Positions 44,818 to 54,882 of a stretch of DNA of 64,000 nt are shown piece after piece. Within the stretch, counting starts at the first letter, position 1. Each line of letters begins with the position of its first letter. The notes under the pieces were generated by a model. The model did not search any database. It was not told where the DNA came from and was given only the letters and a program-made list of their open reading frames with translations. A program made the position numbers and the translations under genes. Origin of the DNA: Algoriphagus lacus (GTDB lineage: Bacteria; Bacteroidota; Bacteroidia; Cytophagales; Cyclobacteriaceae); the NCBI RefSeq assembly GCF_003583985.1, contig NZ_QXML01000001.1, positions 744,001-808,000 on the forward strand, written 5' to 3'.

Positions 44818-46125
44818 ATGGAAAACGACAAACTAATCGTAGGTCTGGACATTGGGACAACGAAAATCTGCGCGATCATCGGACGCAAAAATGAATTTGG
44901 AAAACTCGAAGTGCTTGGTATGGGCAAGGCAGTTTCTGATGGAGTGGATCGCGGCATCGTGACCAACATCGAGAAGACTGTCAACGCAATCCAAAAAGCC
45001 GTCGAAGATTGCTCCAATATGGCAGATGTGGACATCGCGGAGGTCATTGTCGGAATAGCCGGACAGCACATTCAGAGCAAAATCATGCACGGAAGCATCA
45101 TGCGTCAGCCCACCGAGGATGAAATCACGGTGGAAGATGTGCAGCGTTTGTCCGCAGACATGCACAACATCGTCGTGCCTCCGGGTAACAGCATCATCCA
45201 CGTGATGCCGCAGGACTATACCGTCGACTATGAAGGAGGTATCAAGGATCCCGTTGGGATGGCCGGTACCCGATTGGAGGCGGATTTCCACATCATCACT
45301 GCACAAACTACCGCCATTCACAACATCAACAAATGCGTCAAGCGAGCGAATCTGGAATCCAAGCAACTGATTCTCGAGCCTTTGGCGAGTTCTCTTTCCG
45401 TCCTGAGTGACGACGAAAAAGAAGCGGGAGTTTGCCTGGTTGATATCGGTGGCGGGACGACTGACATTGCGATTTTCTACGAAAACATCATCCGACATAC
45501 GGCTGTGATTCCTTTGGGTGGAAATATCATCACCTCAGACATCAAGGAAGGCTGCATGCTGATGCAGAATCAGGCCGAACTGCTCAAAACCAAATTCGGA
45601 AAAGCAATCGCTGAAGAGGCAAATCCAAATGAGATCGTATCAATTCCTGGGCTCCGGGGACGTGCGGCAAAAGAAATTTCCATCCGTAATCTGGCTTCCA
45701 TCATTCAGGCCCGAATGGAAGAAATCATTGAAATCGTCCAGAACGAAATCATGCAAAGTGGCTACTACAAAAAACTGGCCGGCGGGATTGTACTGACCGG
45801 CGGTGGATCACAGCTGCAGTGTATTTCTCAGCTGTTCGAATACATGACTGGTTTGGATACCCGCATTGGATTCCCCAATGAGCATCTGGGCAAGTCCGTC
45901 ATCGAAGATGTAAAAAGCCCCATGTACGCCACTTCTGTGGGTCTGGTTTTGGCAGGATTCAAATCCCTGGACAACCGGGAGGAAGGCTATCTAAAGCGAA
46001 AAGCCAATTCGGGAGCCAAACCCAAAATTATGGTCAAGCGGGAAGCTATTGCCAACAACTTCTTCAAAGGAATAACCGATCGGCTAAAAACATTGATCTC
46101 CGATGACGTCGGAGAAGAATACTAA
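44818..46125 (+). CDS. ftsA: Cell division protein FtsA
   Basis: 435 residues. Actin-like ATPase that tethers FtsZ to the membrane. Phosphate-1 loop VGLDIGTTKICAIIG, the 1C subdomain near 85-160, connect/phosphate-2 VCLVDIGGGTTDIAIF near 205, adenosine motif GGIVLTGGGSQL near 325, and a C-terminal basic amphipathic segment (NNFFKGITDRLKTLI) for membrane binding. ATG 44818 is preferred over TTG 44812. Confidence 0.97.
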   Translation: MENDKLIVGLDIGTTKICAIIGRKNEFGKLEVLGMGKAVSDGVDRGIVTNIEKTVNAIQKAVEDCSNMADVDIAEVIVGIAGQHIQSKIMHGSIMRQPTEDEITVEDVQRLSADMHNIVVPPGNSIIHVMPQDYTVDYEGGIKDPVGMAGTRLEADFHIITAQTTAIHNINKCVKRANLESKQLILEPLASSLSVLSDDEKEAGVCLVDIGGGTTDIAIFYENIIRHTAVIPLGGNIITSDIKEGCMLMQNQAELLKTKFGKAIAEEANPNEIVSIPGLRGRAAKEISIRNLASIIQARMEEIIEIVQNEIMQSGYYKKLAGGIVLTGGGSQLQCISQLFEYMTGLDTRIGFPNEHLGKSVIEDVKSPMYATSVGLVLAGFKSLDNREEGYLKRKANSGAKPKIMVKREAIANNFFKGITDRLKTLISDDVGEEY

Positions 46126-46234
46126 TTACTAGGGCTTATGATTGGGGAGGTAATCAGCCTTGCGGATTACTTCCTTCCTTACCCTTTTTTCAAGAAAAAT
46201 CAACAACCAAAAAATATTCACCAAACCATAAAAT

Positions 46235-47869
46235 ATGTCAGATAACATGAAAGATTACAGATTTGACCTCCCAAAAAACCAAAAATCCATCATCAAAGTC
46301 ATTGGTGTAGGTGGCGGCGGTAGCAACGCCGTAAACCACATGTATGGCCAAGGAATCAAAGATGTGGAATTTGTCGTGGTCAATACCGATGCTCAGGCCC
46401 TGAAGTCCAGTCCGGTGCCTTTGAGATTGCAGTTGGGCGCCAACTTGACCGAAGGTCTCGGTGCAGGTGCCAACCCGGAGCAAGGCCGAAGTGCTGCGCT
46501 CGAATCCCAGGATGAAATCCGTGAACTCCTGGCGGACAATACCAAGATGGTATTCATCACTGCCGGAATGGGTGGGGGTACCGGAACCGGTGCTGCTCCC
46601 GTGGTGGCTAAAATTGCCAAAGAACTTAACATCCTGACGGTAGGTATCGTGACTGCCCCGTTCATGTTTGAGGGTAAAAAGAAAATGGCCGTAGCTCAGG
46701 CGGGTATTGAGTCCTTGAGAGAAAACTGCGATACCGTGCTCGTGATCCTCAATGACAAACTGAGAGAAATCTACGGTAACTTGGCTATCCGTACCGCCTT
46801 CAGCAAGGCAGACGATATCCTGACTACTGCTGCAAAATCCATCGCTGAAATCATCACCATCCACCAGGATGTAAACGTCGACTTTGAAGACGTGAAGACC
46901 GTGATGAAAGACGCCGGTGCAGCCGTAATGGGTTCCTCAACAGAAGAAGGTGAAGGCCGTGCCATTCGTGCTGCAGGTGCTGCGATCTCTTCTCCATTGC
47001 TGAACAATGTCGACATTAAGGGTGCTCAGAAAATCCTCCTTTCCATCATGTCCGGTGAGGAAGAAGAACTTTCCATGGACGAATTGAGCGAAATCACGGA
47101 ATACATCCAGGAGAAAGCCGGTGACAATGCCGAAGTGATTTTTGGTCAGGGTATCGATCCGGAATTGGGCAAAGCCATCCGCGTAACAGTAATTGCTACA
47201 GGTTTCGAAATGGATAAGCTTTCTGAAAAGCCAAGAAACAGAGAATTCGTTGCTCCGATTTCTGCTTTTGCAAATCCCGTTGCCAGCACCCCAGTTCCTA
47301 CTCCGGAAGTAGTAAAAACTGTAATCAACCTTGATTCAGGAAAGAGCCAGCAAGTGAAAGAAGAACCGATTTCCGGTGGGGCCACTTATACTTTCAACCT
47401 GCCAAAGGTGCCTGTATCAGCACCAGCCAAGCCTGTTGAAGAGGAAAAGGATGAGTTTGTATTCCATGTGAATCCGATTCAGGAAGAAAAATCCGAGCCG
47501 ACTTTTGTAGCAGCTGAGCCTGAAAAAATCGTTCACAACCTTTACGAACAAGCTGATAGCAAAGTAGAAAAACTTCCAAAGGAATCTGAGCCAATGCCAC
47601 AGGTATTTGCCAACGATTACTATGAGCAAATGAAGCAAAAGGCGATTCAGCGCGCGCACGAGCGGTTTGAAAAACTGAAGGGCAACCGAGCTTTTAACCC
47701 TAGTCCGGAAGATTTGAAAGAAAAAATGAATGTACCTGCCTATCAGCGCAAGAACGTGGTACTCAATGAACCACAGCACAGTTCAGAGCCTGCCATCAGC
47801 AAGTACAATCTGAATGACGAGAACGAGATTCTCGGCAATAACAGATTTCTGCATGACAATGTGGACTAA
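46235..47869 (+). CDS. ftsZ: Cell division protein FtsZ
   Basis: 544 residues. Tubulin-like GTPase forming the Z-ring. GTP signature GMGGGTGTGAAPVV near 108-121, N-terminal IKVIGVGGGGSNAVNHM, synergy loop NVDFEDVKTVM. After the globular part (about residue 330) comes a long Pro/Glu/Lys-rich linker of roughly 160 residues and then MNVPAYQRKNV, the probable FtsA-binding C-terminal peptide, with a further tail of about 35 residues. E. coli FtsZ is 383 aa, so the linker and tail account for the extra length. A 109-nt gap separates it from ftsA. Confidence 0.97.
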   Translation: MSDNMKDYRFDLPKNQKSIIKVIGVGGGGSNAVNHMYGQGIKDVEFVVVNTDAQALKSSPVPLRLQLGANLTEGLGAGANPEQGRSAALESQDEIRELLADNTKMVFITAGMGGGTGTGAAPVVAKIAKELNILTVGIVTAPFMFEGKKKMAVAQAGIESLRENCDTVLVILNDKLREIYGNLAIRTAFSKADDILTTAAKSIAEIITIHQDVNVDFEDVKTVMKDAGAAVMGSSTEEGEGRAIRAAGAAISSPLLNNVDIKGAQKILLSIMSGEEEELSMDELSEITEYIQEKAGDNAEVIFGQGIDPELGKAIRVTVIATGFEMDKLSEKPRNREFVAPISAFANPVASTPVPTPEVVKTVINLDSGKSQQVKEEPISGGATYTFNLPKVPVSAPAKPVEEEKDEFVFHVNPIQEEKSEPTFVAAEPEKIVHNLYEQADSKVEKLPKESEPMPQVFANDYYEQMKQKAIQRAHERFEKLKGNRAFNPSPEDLKEKMNVPAYQRKNVVLNEPQHSSEPAISKYNLNDENEILGNNRFLHDNVD

Positions 47870-47872
47870 GTC

Positions 47873-48397
47873 CTAAAACTCAAGCAGCATGTCTGCCTGG
47901 GTTTGCAGTAAGTCCACATAAAGCCTGTTGGTGAGCAGGTTATCTGACATATTTTGCTCGATTTTGGCAAGCTTCGGCTTGAGAGCGAGGACATGCATAC
48001 CCAGATAATGGAAGATGTCGGTGAGGTGGCTCAATGCGATGCCACCCCCGCCTATTCCGGATGAAATTCCCACCAAAGCACATTTTTTATTCCGGAAGGT
48101 ATTCGGATAGGTCATCCCGTCGATGAATGTTTTCAGGACGCCGGGAAAAGAACCGTTGTACTCAGGGACAATGAACACAAACTTTTTCCCCTCTTTGACA
48201 CGGTCATGAAAAGCATTGTAACCGGCATTCTTCCCGTTGTTTTCATACAGGGCAGTTTCGACAAAATCTGCCGGCAAGTGAGCCAGCTCCAGAATTTCAG
48301 ATTCCTGACCTTTTTCCAGTAGAATGGACTGATACAATTCCGCGACGATTTTGGATACGGAGTTTTTGCGGTTGGTGCCGACGATGATTTTGATCAT
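47873..48397 (-). CDS. NADPH-dependent FMN reductase family protein
   Basis: 174-residue flavodoxin-like protein: phosphate-binding loop IIVGTNRKNSVSKIVAEL, PEYNGSFPGVLKTFIDGM near 90-107 (the classic P-Y-N-x-S FMN motif), and GISSGIGGG. Likely a cytoplasmic quinone, chromate or azo reductase using NAD(P)H; substrate not predictable. ATG 48397 gives the canonical N-terminus; the longer frame adds 11 residues without support. Convergent with ftsZ, 3 nt apart. Confidence 0.87.
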   Translation of the reverse strand: MIKIIVGTNRKNSVSKIVAELYQSILLEKGQESEILELAHLPADFVETALYENNGKNAGYNAFHDRVKEGKKFVFIVPEYNGSFPGVLKTFIDGMTYPNTFRNKKCALVGISSGIGGGGIALSHLTDIFHYLGMHVLALKPKLAKIEQNMSDNLLTNRLYVDLLQTQADMLLEF

Positions 48398-48465
48398 GTG
48401 GGTGGTTTTTCTGACTCCTATTACAAGCAAGTAGGGTGAAAAGTTCTAAGGCTGATCCAAAATTC

Positions 48466-48473
48466 TATCTTTG
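48466..48473 (+). promoter_or_regulatory. Probable -7 box of the purine nucleoside phosphorylase gene
   Basis: TATCTTTG, 21 nt before the ATG; -33 not clear. Confidence 0.45.
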
Positions 48474-48494
48474 CCCGTAAATCAGCCAAAAATC

Positions 48495-49313
48495 ATGGAC
48501 TACCTCAAGCAAATTCAAGAAGCGGTCACTTTCATTCAAAAGTTGAATCCTACTTCTGTTTCCATCGGGATAATTTTAGGAACCGGACTGGGAAGCCTCG
48601 GCAACCAAATCGAAACCGAGTTGGAAATTGACTATAAGGACATCCCTCATTTTCCTGTTTCCACGGTGGAAAGCCATTCGGGAAAATTGATTTTTGGCAC
48701 CTTGTCCGGGAAGAAAGTGGTCGCCATGAAAGGCAGATTCCACTACTATGAGGGTTATTCGATGAAGGAAGTGACTTTTCCGGTACGGGTGATGAAAAAG
48801 CTTGGAGTCAGTACGCTGTTGGTTTCCAATGCCTGTGGAGGATTGAATCCTGCACAGGAAGTGGGAGAAGTCATGATCATTTCTGATCACATCAATTTAT
48901 TCCCTGAAAACCCACTTCGTGGTAAAAATTTCGACGAGTTGGGCCCTAGATTTCCGGATATGAGTGACGCCTATTCCAGGAGACTGATTGAAAAAGCCCT
49001 TCAAATCGGTAAGAAAGAGGGAATCAACCTACATACCGGCGTGTATTGTGGGGTGGAAGGGCCCAATCTGGAAACTCCTGCCGAATACAAGTACCTGCGC
49101 ATAATTGGCGGTGACGCGGTAGGCATGAGTACCGTGCCGGAAGTGTTGGTAGCACGACACTCAGGAATGGAAGTATTTGGGATTTCGGCAATCACCGACT
49201 TGGGCGTTGAAGGCAGAATCCACAAAGTTTCCCTCGAGGATGTGATCAAGGCAGCCGGTAAAGCCGAACCCGTCATGAGTTTAATCATGAGGGAGTTGGT
49301 CGCCCAGCTTTAA
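48495..49313 (+). CDS. Purine-nucleoside phosphorylase (trimeric, PNP/MTAP type)
   Basis: 272 residues. Splits guanosine/inosine with phosphate to base and ribose-1-phosphate for purine salvage. Motifs: IILGTGLGSLGNQIE, ESHSGKLIFG, KGRFHYYEGYSMKEVTFPVRVM, LLVSNACGGLNP, DHINLFPENPLRG, VYCGVEGPNLETPAEYK, VGMSTVPEV. These are the human-like trimeric family rather than hexameric DeoD. ATG 48495 starts the conserved protein; an upstream extension covers the promoter. Confidence 0.95.
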   Translation: MDYLKQIQEAVTFIQKLNPTSVSIGIILGTGLGSLGNQIETELEIDYKDIPHFPVSTVESHSGKLIFGTLSGKKVVAMKGRFHYYEGYSMKEVTFPVRVMKKLGVSTLLVSNACGGLNPAQEVGEVMIISDHINLFPENPLRGKNFDELGPRFPDMSDAYSRRLIEKALQIGKKEGINLHTGVYCGVEGPNLETPAEYKYLRIIGGDAVGMSTVPEVLVARHSGMEVFGISAITDLGVEGRIHKVSLEDVIKAAGKAEPVMSLIMRELVAQL

Positions 49314-49777
49314 TTTTCAGGAAGTTGGTCCATCGTTGTGATCAACTTCTGCATAAAAGGTTTGATTTCTTCCGGCCAGATCTCTGGGATATTTCCAACT
49401 TGCCACCACAGAACACCGTCCTCGTTTTCAAAAGCAAGGTAATAGCCACCCTGCTCGGCGCAGTCCGGGCATGCAATAAAATCAAGGCCTCTCGGAAGCA
49501 GATACGATTCTGGAAAAGCTGTTCTCAGGTCTTGGGCCAACGTAGCGAATTCATTCCCGAGTGGGGTTGATTTGTAGGTAATGATAGGTGCATCCCGAAA
49601 GGAATTCATATTGTCCACATACAATTTCCCTTTGTCCAATTTGTAGATTTGAATGCAGTTGCTTTCACAGAGGAGGTTCCATTTTCCGAAGATAAAAGCA
49701 TCTGCCTGGGGTTCTTCTTCCTCTTTACATCCGGCAAAAAGTGCCACTAACAGCATGATGAAGGGTAGCTTTTTCAT
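49310..49777 (-). CDS. Hypothetical lipoprotein (155 aa)
   Basis: Signal ending FAGC (Cys17), followed by an acidic stretch and a small domain with paired cysteines (ESNC, IACPDCAEQGG). A lipocalin-like opening (FIFGKWNLLCESNCIQIYKL) suggests a small beta-barrel ligand-binding fold, but this is only a resemblance. The gene is convergent with the phosphorylase and overlaps its end by 4 nt. Confidence 0.75.
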   Translation of the reverse strand: MKKLPFIMLLVALFAGCKEEEEPQADAFIFGKWNLLCESNCIQIYKLDKGKLYVDNMNSFRDAPIITYKSTPLGNEFATLAQDLRTAFPESYLLPRGLDFIACPDCAEQGGYYLAFENEDGVLWWQVGNIPEIWPEEIKPFMQKLITTMDQLPEN

Positions 49778-49877
49778 TTTTTCAAACGTTTTTGATTTAA
49801 GAAAACGTGAAAGGTTTTGGATCGTTTATCAATTTGTATTGCAATTTTTTGAAAAAATTAAGTTTCTTGAAAGTCCT

Positions 49878-52295
49878 ATGATGAGATTTTGTGCCGGCGT
49901 ATTTTTCTTTTTTTTCATTTCTGTTTTCTCCGGATTTGGCCAAACTGATTCCCTGACTTTTTCTTTTGGAAAAATGGAAGGCAATCATCCCCAATCCTAT
50001 GTGTTGACTGGTAAAATCACTTCCAAAGACAGTGGCGATCCGATTCAGGGAGTGGGTATTCATGTGGATGGGCTGTTTACAGGAGTCAGTACGGATAAGT
50101 TTGGGACATACTTTGTGATGGTGGCTCCCGGAGATCACAGGGTGGCCTTTCGTCACATTTCCAACATCCCGGTTTTCACCAGAATCCTGCTTTATGAAAA
50201 TGGGGTGGTCAACCTGGAAATGGAGGAGAAAAATTTTGAACTCGAAGGGGTGGTCGTGATGTCTGATGAACCTGACCGGAATGTAAGAAATCCAATTACC
50301 GGGGTTACCAAACTGACCACGCGCGAATTGAAAGCCATCCCTGCGTTTCTCGGCGAAGCAGATATTTTCAAAGGACTCCAGCTCCTGCCTGGAGTGAGTT
50401 CCATGGGAGAGGGAACTTCCGGAATCAACGTTCGTGGTGCCAAGGCTGACCAAAATCTGCTCTTGATGAACGAGGCCTTGGTGCTTAGTTCCAATCATGC
50501 ACTTGGGTTCTTGTCGGGTTTCAACACGGATGTGACGGAGACTTTTACACTTTACAAAGGCAATCTCCCATCCACTTTTGGAGGAAGGGCGGGATCGGCT
50601 CTTAACATTTTGATGAGACCTGGAAGCAAGGAAAGCTGGCAGGGACAACTGGGATTGGGGACTTCCAATGGGAAAATTCTGGTGGAAGGGCCTGTTTTGA
50701 AAGACAAGGTTTCCCTCATTTTTGGCGGTCGACTTTCCAATGTCAATTGGCTGCTTAATCAAGCCAGAGATCTGGATATCCAAAACAGCAAACTGAATTT
50801 TTACGACGGATACCTAGGCCTGAACTGGGAAATTGCCAACGGTCATCAACTGGAATCAAACACCCTGGTAACGGGAGATGACTTTCAGTTTTCTGACCAG
50901 TTTGGCTACGATTGGGCCAACCGGATCAGTTCACTTCGGTACAAAGGAATTTTGGGTGAGCAAATTTCCATCACTGGATTGCTGGCTGATGGCAACTTTG
51001 ACAATGCCTTTTATGATCCCGAGGGCGTAGATGCTGCCCGGGTTCAAAACGGGATGCGCTACCAGCAAGGTAAAATCTCCGCCACTTGGGCAAATGAGAA
51101 CTTGGCGGTCACCGGAGGACTGGAGGGAATCTATTACCGGGGAAAGCCTGAACGGATTTCACCCTACAATGAGGAATCCGCGATCCAGGAAGAGCAGGTC
51201 GGAAAAGAAAGGGGCAGAGAACTGTCAGGGTTCCTTTCCGCTGAGTATGAGTTGGGGGAAAATACCGGATTTGTGGCCGGACTTCGGTATTCCGGTTATT
51301 CCCAGTTGGGCCCCGATACCGTGTACCAATACAATCCCAATTCCCCGATTGAAGAAGGTGAAATCACCGGAGAGACGTATTATAACTCCGGAAAAATCAA
51401 ATCCTATTCAGGATTGGAACCTCGGTTTTCCCTGAGACAAAACCTCAATTCTAGTTTGTCGCTAAAGCTTAGCTATGCCCGACTTTTCCAATACATCCAG
51501 TCCATTTCCAACACCTTCGGGCCGACACCCATAGACCTCTGGCAGTTGAGTTCTACCTACATCCCTCCGCAGCGGTCGGATAATTTTTCCTTGGGATTAT
51601 TCAAAAACTCCAAAGACAACAGTTGGGAATATTCCATTGATGCTTTTTACCGAACCAGTGTAAATCAGGTCGAATACCGAAATTTTGCACAGATTTTTCT
51701 CAATCCTCACATGGAGACTGAGTTGGTTTTTGGGGAGGGAGAGGCTTATGGCGCTGAGTTTTTGATCAAGAAAAACCTGGGAGTGGTGACCGGATGGCTG
51801 GCTTACACCTATTCACGTTCTTTTTTCCGATCCCAAAGTTCCTTTGAAGAAGAGCAAATCAACAGCAATGAGTGGTTTCCTTCCAACTATGATCAACCAC
51901 ATGAAGTCAATTTTATCCTGAGTCGGAAAATGTATCCTCGTGGTCTCTTCAATCTGTCGATTAATTATTCCACCGGCCGACCGGTCAGCGCAGTCAATGC
52001 CTCTTATATTTTAAACGGAGGCTTGGTCGTGCCGGATTATTCCGCCCGAAACCAGTATCGAATCCCGGATTATTTCCGTGTTGATGTTTCCTACACTGTG
52101 GAAAAGGTCTTTTCCAAAAAGGGGGATAGCCTGAATTTCAGCATTTACAATTTGCTGGGAAGGAAAAATGCTTACTCGGTTTTTTGGCAAAAGGACGGGG
52201 ATTCTCAACAGTTGAGGCCGTATCGACTGGCGATTTTGGGATCGATTTTTCCGTCAATTACCTACAGCATTCAATGGGGAGGTGGTGATGAATAG
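49878..52295 (+). CDS. TonB-dependent receptor with carboxypeptidase-like N-terminal domain
   Basis: 805 residues. Signal peptide (MMRFCAGVF... ending GFGQ), CarboxypepD_reg-like domain (about 40-120, VLTGKITSKDSGDPIQGVGIHV), plug domain (about 135-235, GEADIFKGLQLLPGVSSMGEGTSGINVRGAKADQNLLL) and a 22-strand barrel ending in aromatic strands. No SusD partner; a DUF4249 lipoprotein follows with an 8-nt overlap, a frequent Bacteroidota pairing. Imports an unidentified substrate across the outer membrane using TonB. ATG 49878 is the first Met at the signal peptide. Confidence 0.92.
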   Translation: MMRFCAGVFFFFFISVFSGFGQTDSLTFSFGKMEGNHPQSYVLTGKITSKDSGDPIQGVGIHVDGLFTGVSTDKFGTYFVMVAPGDHRVAFRHISNIPVFTRILLYENGVVNLEMEEKNFELEGVVVMSDEPDRNVRNPITGVTKLTTRELKAIPAFLGEADIFKGLQLLPGVSSMGEGTSGINVRGAKADQNLLLMNEALVLSSNHALGFLSGFNTDVTETFTLYKGNLPSTFGGRAGSALNILMRPGSKESWQGQLGLGTSNGKILVEGPVLKDKVSLIFGGRLSNVNWLLNQARDLDIQNSKLNFYDGYLGLNWEIANGHQLESNTLVTGDDFQFSDQFGYDWANRISSLRYKGILGEQISITGLLADGNFDNAFYDPEGVDAARVQNGMRYQQGKISATWANENLAVTGGLEGIYYRGKPERISPYNEESAIQEEQVGKERGRELSGFLSAEYELGENTGFVAGLRYSGYSQLGPDTVYQYNPNSPIEEGEITGETYYNSGKIKSYSGLEPRFSLRQNLNSSLSLKLSYARLFQYIQSISNTFGPTPIDLWQLSSTYIPPQRSDNFSLGLFKNSKDNSWEYSIDAFYRTSVNQVEYRNFAQIFLNPHMETELVFGEGEAYGAEFLIKKNLGVVTGWLAYTYSRSFFRSQSSFEEEQINSNEWFPSNYDQPHEVNFILSRKMYPRGLFNLSINYSTGRPVSAVNASYILNGGLVVPDYSARNQYRIPDYFRVDVSYTVEKVFSKKGDSLNFSIYNLLGRKNAYSVFWQKDGDSQQLRPYRLAILGSIFPSITYSIQWGGGDE

Positions 52296-53385
52296 GTTAA
52301 GAATTATCGGACTTCTGGCTGTTTTACTGGCCTTTAATTCCTGTGTGGAGCAGATCACGTTCCCACTCGAGAAACCGGAAACCGAGCGTTTAATTGTCTC
52401 GGGTACTTTTACGGATTTGGACGAAAAGCACACTGTGTTGTTGTCGGAGACTACTTCCAAGGCCAGGCAGCCGCTTTTTTCCGGGGGGTACTTTACCTTG
52501 GATGATAAGCCTCGCCCAGTACAGAATGCGCAGGTGTATCTGCTCGCTCCGGAAGTAAATGGGAGTTGGCTTTACCGGGAAGTGAAGCCAGGACAATATG
52601 AATTGGAGGGAGATTATGCGATTCGGGAGGGATTGACCTATTTTCTTGAAATACAAGTTGCCAATAAAACCTATCGCTCCACTCCGCAGAAAATGCCTGA
52701 AGTCATCGGTGCCGATGACCTGAGTTTTAGCTTTGAGCGGACGCGCTTGGATGATAATCCGGAAGCTGCCCAAGTGGTGATTCGGACGGAAGCAACTTTA
52801 CCTGAACAAGTGGGAGGGTATTACCTGCGTTGGGCAGTGGATGAAGCATACTTTTGGGATTTGACCTTTTTCCCAAACCCGTTTAATACACCGCCTCCGC
52901 CCTGTTATGTGTTTGAAGTGTCGGATGCGGAGCGGATTACCTTGGTCAACGGAGATTTGCTGAATAAACCCGGTGGGAAAAGCAGCCAGATTCTGGCCAA
53001 GCGCCTGGTGGACCAATCCTTCCTCAGTCGGCATTACTTCAATGTACGACAGCTGAGCATTGACAAACAGGGATACGAGTATTGGCGAAAAGTCCGGGAA
53101 TTGGTCAACAACACCGGGTCGGTTTTTGACACACCACCGGCACCGATTCGAGGAAACCTATTTAATGTCAATGATCCCGAGGAAGTGGTTTTGGGCTATT
53201 TTGAAGTAGCAAAAGCAAATGTGACCCGGATCTACACCACCAGGGCCGATGTCCCTTTCTTTTTGGAAGAAATCTGTGCATATATCCCTGGCAAGCGGGC
53301 CACAGAGTACAAGCCTACCTGCCTAAGCTGCAATGCCTTTCCCAACAGTACCAATGTGATGCCGAAGTGGTGGTTTGATCAATGA
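52288..53385 (+). CDS. DUF4249 lipoprotein partner of the TonB receptor
   Basis: 365 residues. Lipoprotein signal ending FNSC (Cys19), then VEQITFPLEKPETERLIVSGTFTD, the typical DUF4249 start, Ig-like beta domains and a Cys-rich C-terminus (CLSCNAF). It should sit on the outer membrane next to the receptor and help capture its ligand. ATG 52288 is used instead of GTG 52282; the start codon overlaps the receptor stop (ATGAATAG). Confidence 0.87.
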   Translation: MNRLRIIGLLAVLLAFNSCVEQITFPLEKPETERLIVSGTFTDLDEKHTVLLSETTSKARQPLFSGGYFTLDDKPRPVQNAQVYLLAPEVNGSWLYREVKPGQYELEGDYAIREGLTYFLEIQVANKTYRSTPQKMPEVIGADDLSFSFERTRLDDNPEAAQVVIRTEATLPEQVGGYYLRWAVDEAYFWDLTFFPNPFNTPPPPCYVFEVSDAERITLVNGDLLNKPGGKSSQILAKRLVDQSFLSRHYFNVRQLSIDKQGYEYWRKVRELVNNTGSVFDTPPAPIRGNLFNVNDPEEVVLGYFEVAKANVTRIYTTRADVPFFLEEICAYIPGKRATEYKPTCLSCNAFPNSTNVMPKWWFDQ

Positions 53386-53397
53386 GATAACAAAAGA

Positions 53398-53430
53398 AAC
53401 CCCTCCCGAAATCCTTCAGGAGGGGTTTTC
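53398..53430 (+). terminator. Intrinsic terminator of the receptor-DUF4249 operon
   Basis: AACCCCTCC / GGAGGGGTT stem with a 12-nt loop and TTTTC tail. Confidence 0.82.
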
Positions 53431-53461
53431 TATTGACTTTCGTCTATATGCTATGGTCTGA

Positions 53462-54748
53462 TCATTTCTTCATCCCCATGTAATCCACCACAAAGTAGCT
53501 CAGGACTCTCACGCCAAGGGTGAAGCCGCTTTCGTCCAAGTAGAAATCCGGAGTGTGATGGGAAGGAGTTTTAAGTGGGTCAGCTCCCGGTTTCATGCCA
53601 CCTAGGAAGATGAATACGCCCGGCTTTTCCCGTTGGAAAAAGCTGAAATCCTCCGAACCTGTCATTGGATCCATGATGACCACGTTGCCTTTTCCGGCAG
53701 CAGCCTCGATGGTTGGGGCCATTTTAGCAGTCAAGGCTTCGTCGTTTACGGTGGCGGGGTAAAGCTTGGTGATGTTGACTTCGGCTTTTGCTCCCGCACT
53801 TTCGGCGATATTGGTGGCGATCTCATTGATTCTGCGGTGAACCAAAGCCTGCTGATCGTCTCCGAAGGTTCGTATGGTACCGATCATTTCTACTTTTTCC
53901 GGGATGATGTTGTGACGGATACCACCATGGATGGAACCTACAGTTACCACGGCAGGATTCTCAGTCACATTGACACTGCGTGAAAGGATGGTCTGTAGTC
54001 CGGTCACAATCTGGGAAGAGGTGACGATTGGATCCACTCCGGACCAGGGGGATGCCCCATGTGCTTGGGTACCGGTTACGTTGATTCCCAAAATATCCAC
54101 GGCAGCCATGGTCGGACCCGGTCGGTAACCGATTTTTCCGGCTTCCACCTGCGCCCAGATATGAAGTCCAAAAACGGCATCGACGTCTTTCATCACGCCC
54201 TCTTTTACCATGAGTTCAGCGCCAGCCATGTCCACATCGCTTACTCCTTCCTCGGCAGGTTGGAAGATAAACTTAACCGATCCTTCCAGTTGATCTTTCA
54301 TTCCGGCAAGGACTTCAGCCACGCCCATCAGGATGGCGGTGTGGGAATCGTGTCCGCAGGCATGCATGACGCCCGTCTGCTGACCGGCAAAGGTGGTGGT
54401 AACTGTGGATTTGAAGGGTACATCCACCCGCTCGGTCACAGGAAGTGCATCCATGTCCGCGCGGAGGGCGACCATAGGTCCTGGTTTACCGCCTTTCAAT
54501 ACCCCGACTACTCCCGTGACAGCCACCTGTTCGGTGACTTCCATGCCCAACGCCCTCAGGTGATCGGCGACGATCTTGGCGGTGCGAACCTCCTGATTGC
54601 CGAGCTCAGGGTGCTGATGGAAGTCGCGCCGCCATTCGATGACTTTTGGTTCAATGGCAGTGGCTTTTTTGTCTATTTCAGGGCGAAGCTTAGATTGACC
54701 CACTGCGGAAGCAGAGATCAACAGCAGGGGAAGGATAATTTTTTTCAT
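53462..54748 (-). CDS. Secreted M20 amidohydrolase, copy 1
   Basis: 428 residues. Signal peptide MKKIILPLLLISASAVGQ, then a two-domain M20 peptidase: metal ligands in MHACGHDSH (near 118) and QPAEEG (near 153), the dimerisation domain with GTQAHGASPWSGVDP, and TGSEDFSFFQ near 370. Relatives cleave N-acyl or hippuryl amino acids. Very similar to the neighbouring gene 54883-56175; an exported location is unusual for many amidohydrolases and suggests periplasmic scavenging. ATG 54748 starts the signal peptide. Confidence 0.9.
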   Translation of the reverse strand: MKKIILPLLLISASAVGQSKLRPEIDKKATAIEPKVIEWRRDFHQHPELGNQEVRTAKIVADHLRALGMEVTEQVAVTGVVGVLKGGKPGPMVALRADMDALPVTERVDVPFKSTVTTTFAGQQTGVMHACGHDSHTAILMGVAEVLAGMKDQLEGSVKFIFQPAEEGVSDVDMAGAELMVKEGVMKDVDAVFGLHIWAQVEAGKIGYRPGPTMAAVDILGINVTGTQAHGASPWSGVDPIVTSSQIVTGLQTILSRSVNVTENPAVVTVGSIHGGIRHNIIPEKVEMIGTIRTFGDDQQALVHRRINEIATNIAESAGAKAEVNITKLYPATVNDEALTAKMAPTIEAAAGKGNVVIMDPMTGSEDFSFFQREKPGVFIFLGGMKPGADPLKTPSHHTPDFYLDESGFTLGVRVLSYFVVDYMGMKK

Positions 54749-54816
54749 GGGTGAAATTGGTTGCAACCAAAAGTAAGTAAATGAGCCAGATATGTGGAAA
54801 ACCTTGGGATGAAAAT

Positions 54817-54853
54817 AAAAAACACTTCCTGATATCCTTTAGGAAGCGTTTTT
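54817..54853 (-). terminator. Intrinsic terminator between the two M20 genes
   Basis: AACACTTCCT / AGGAAGCGTT stem with one mismatch and a minus-strand T-run after it; it ends the upstream copy (54883-56175). Confidence 0.72.
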
Positions 54854-54882
54854 ACTTATGGTTCGAAACTGTTTTTTGAAAC

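Noticed and set aside
46146..46175. Hairpin between ftsA and ftsZ
   Set aside because: A short stem with wobble pairs and no U-tract; not convincing as a terminator or attenuator.
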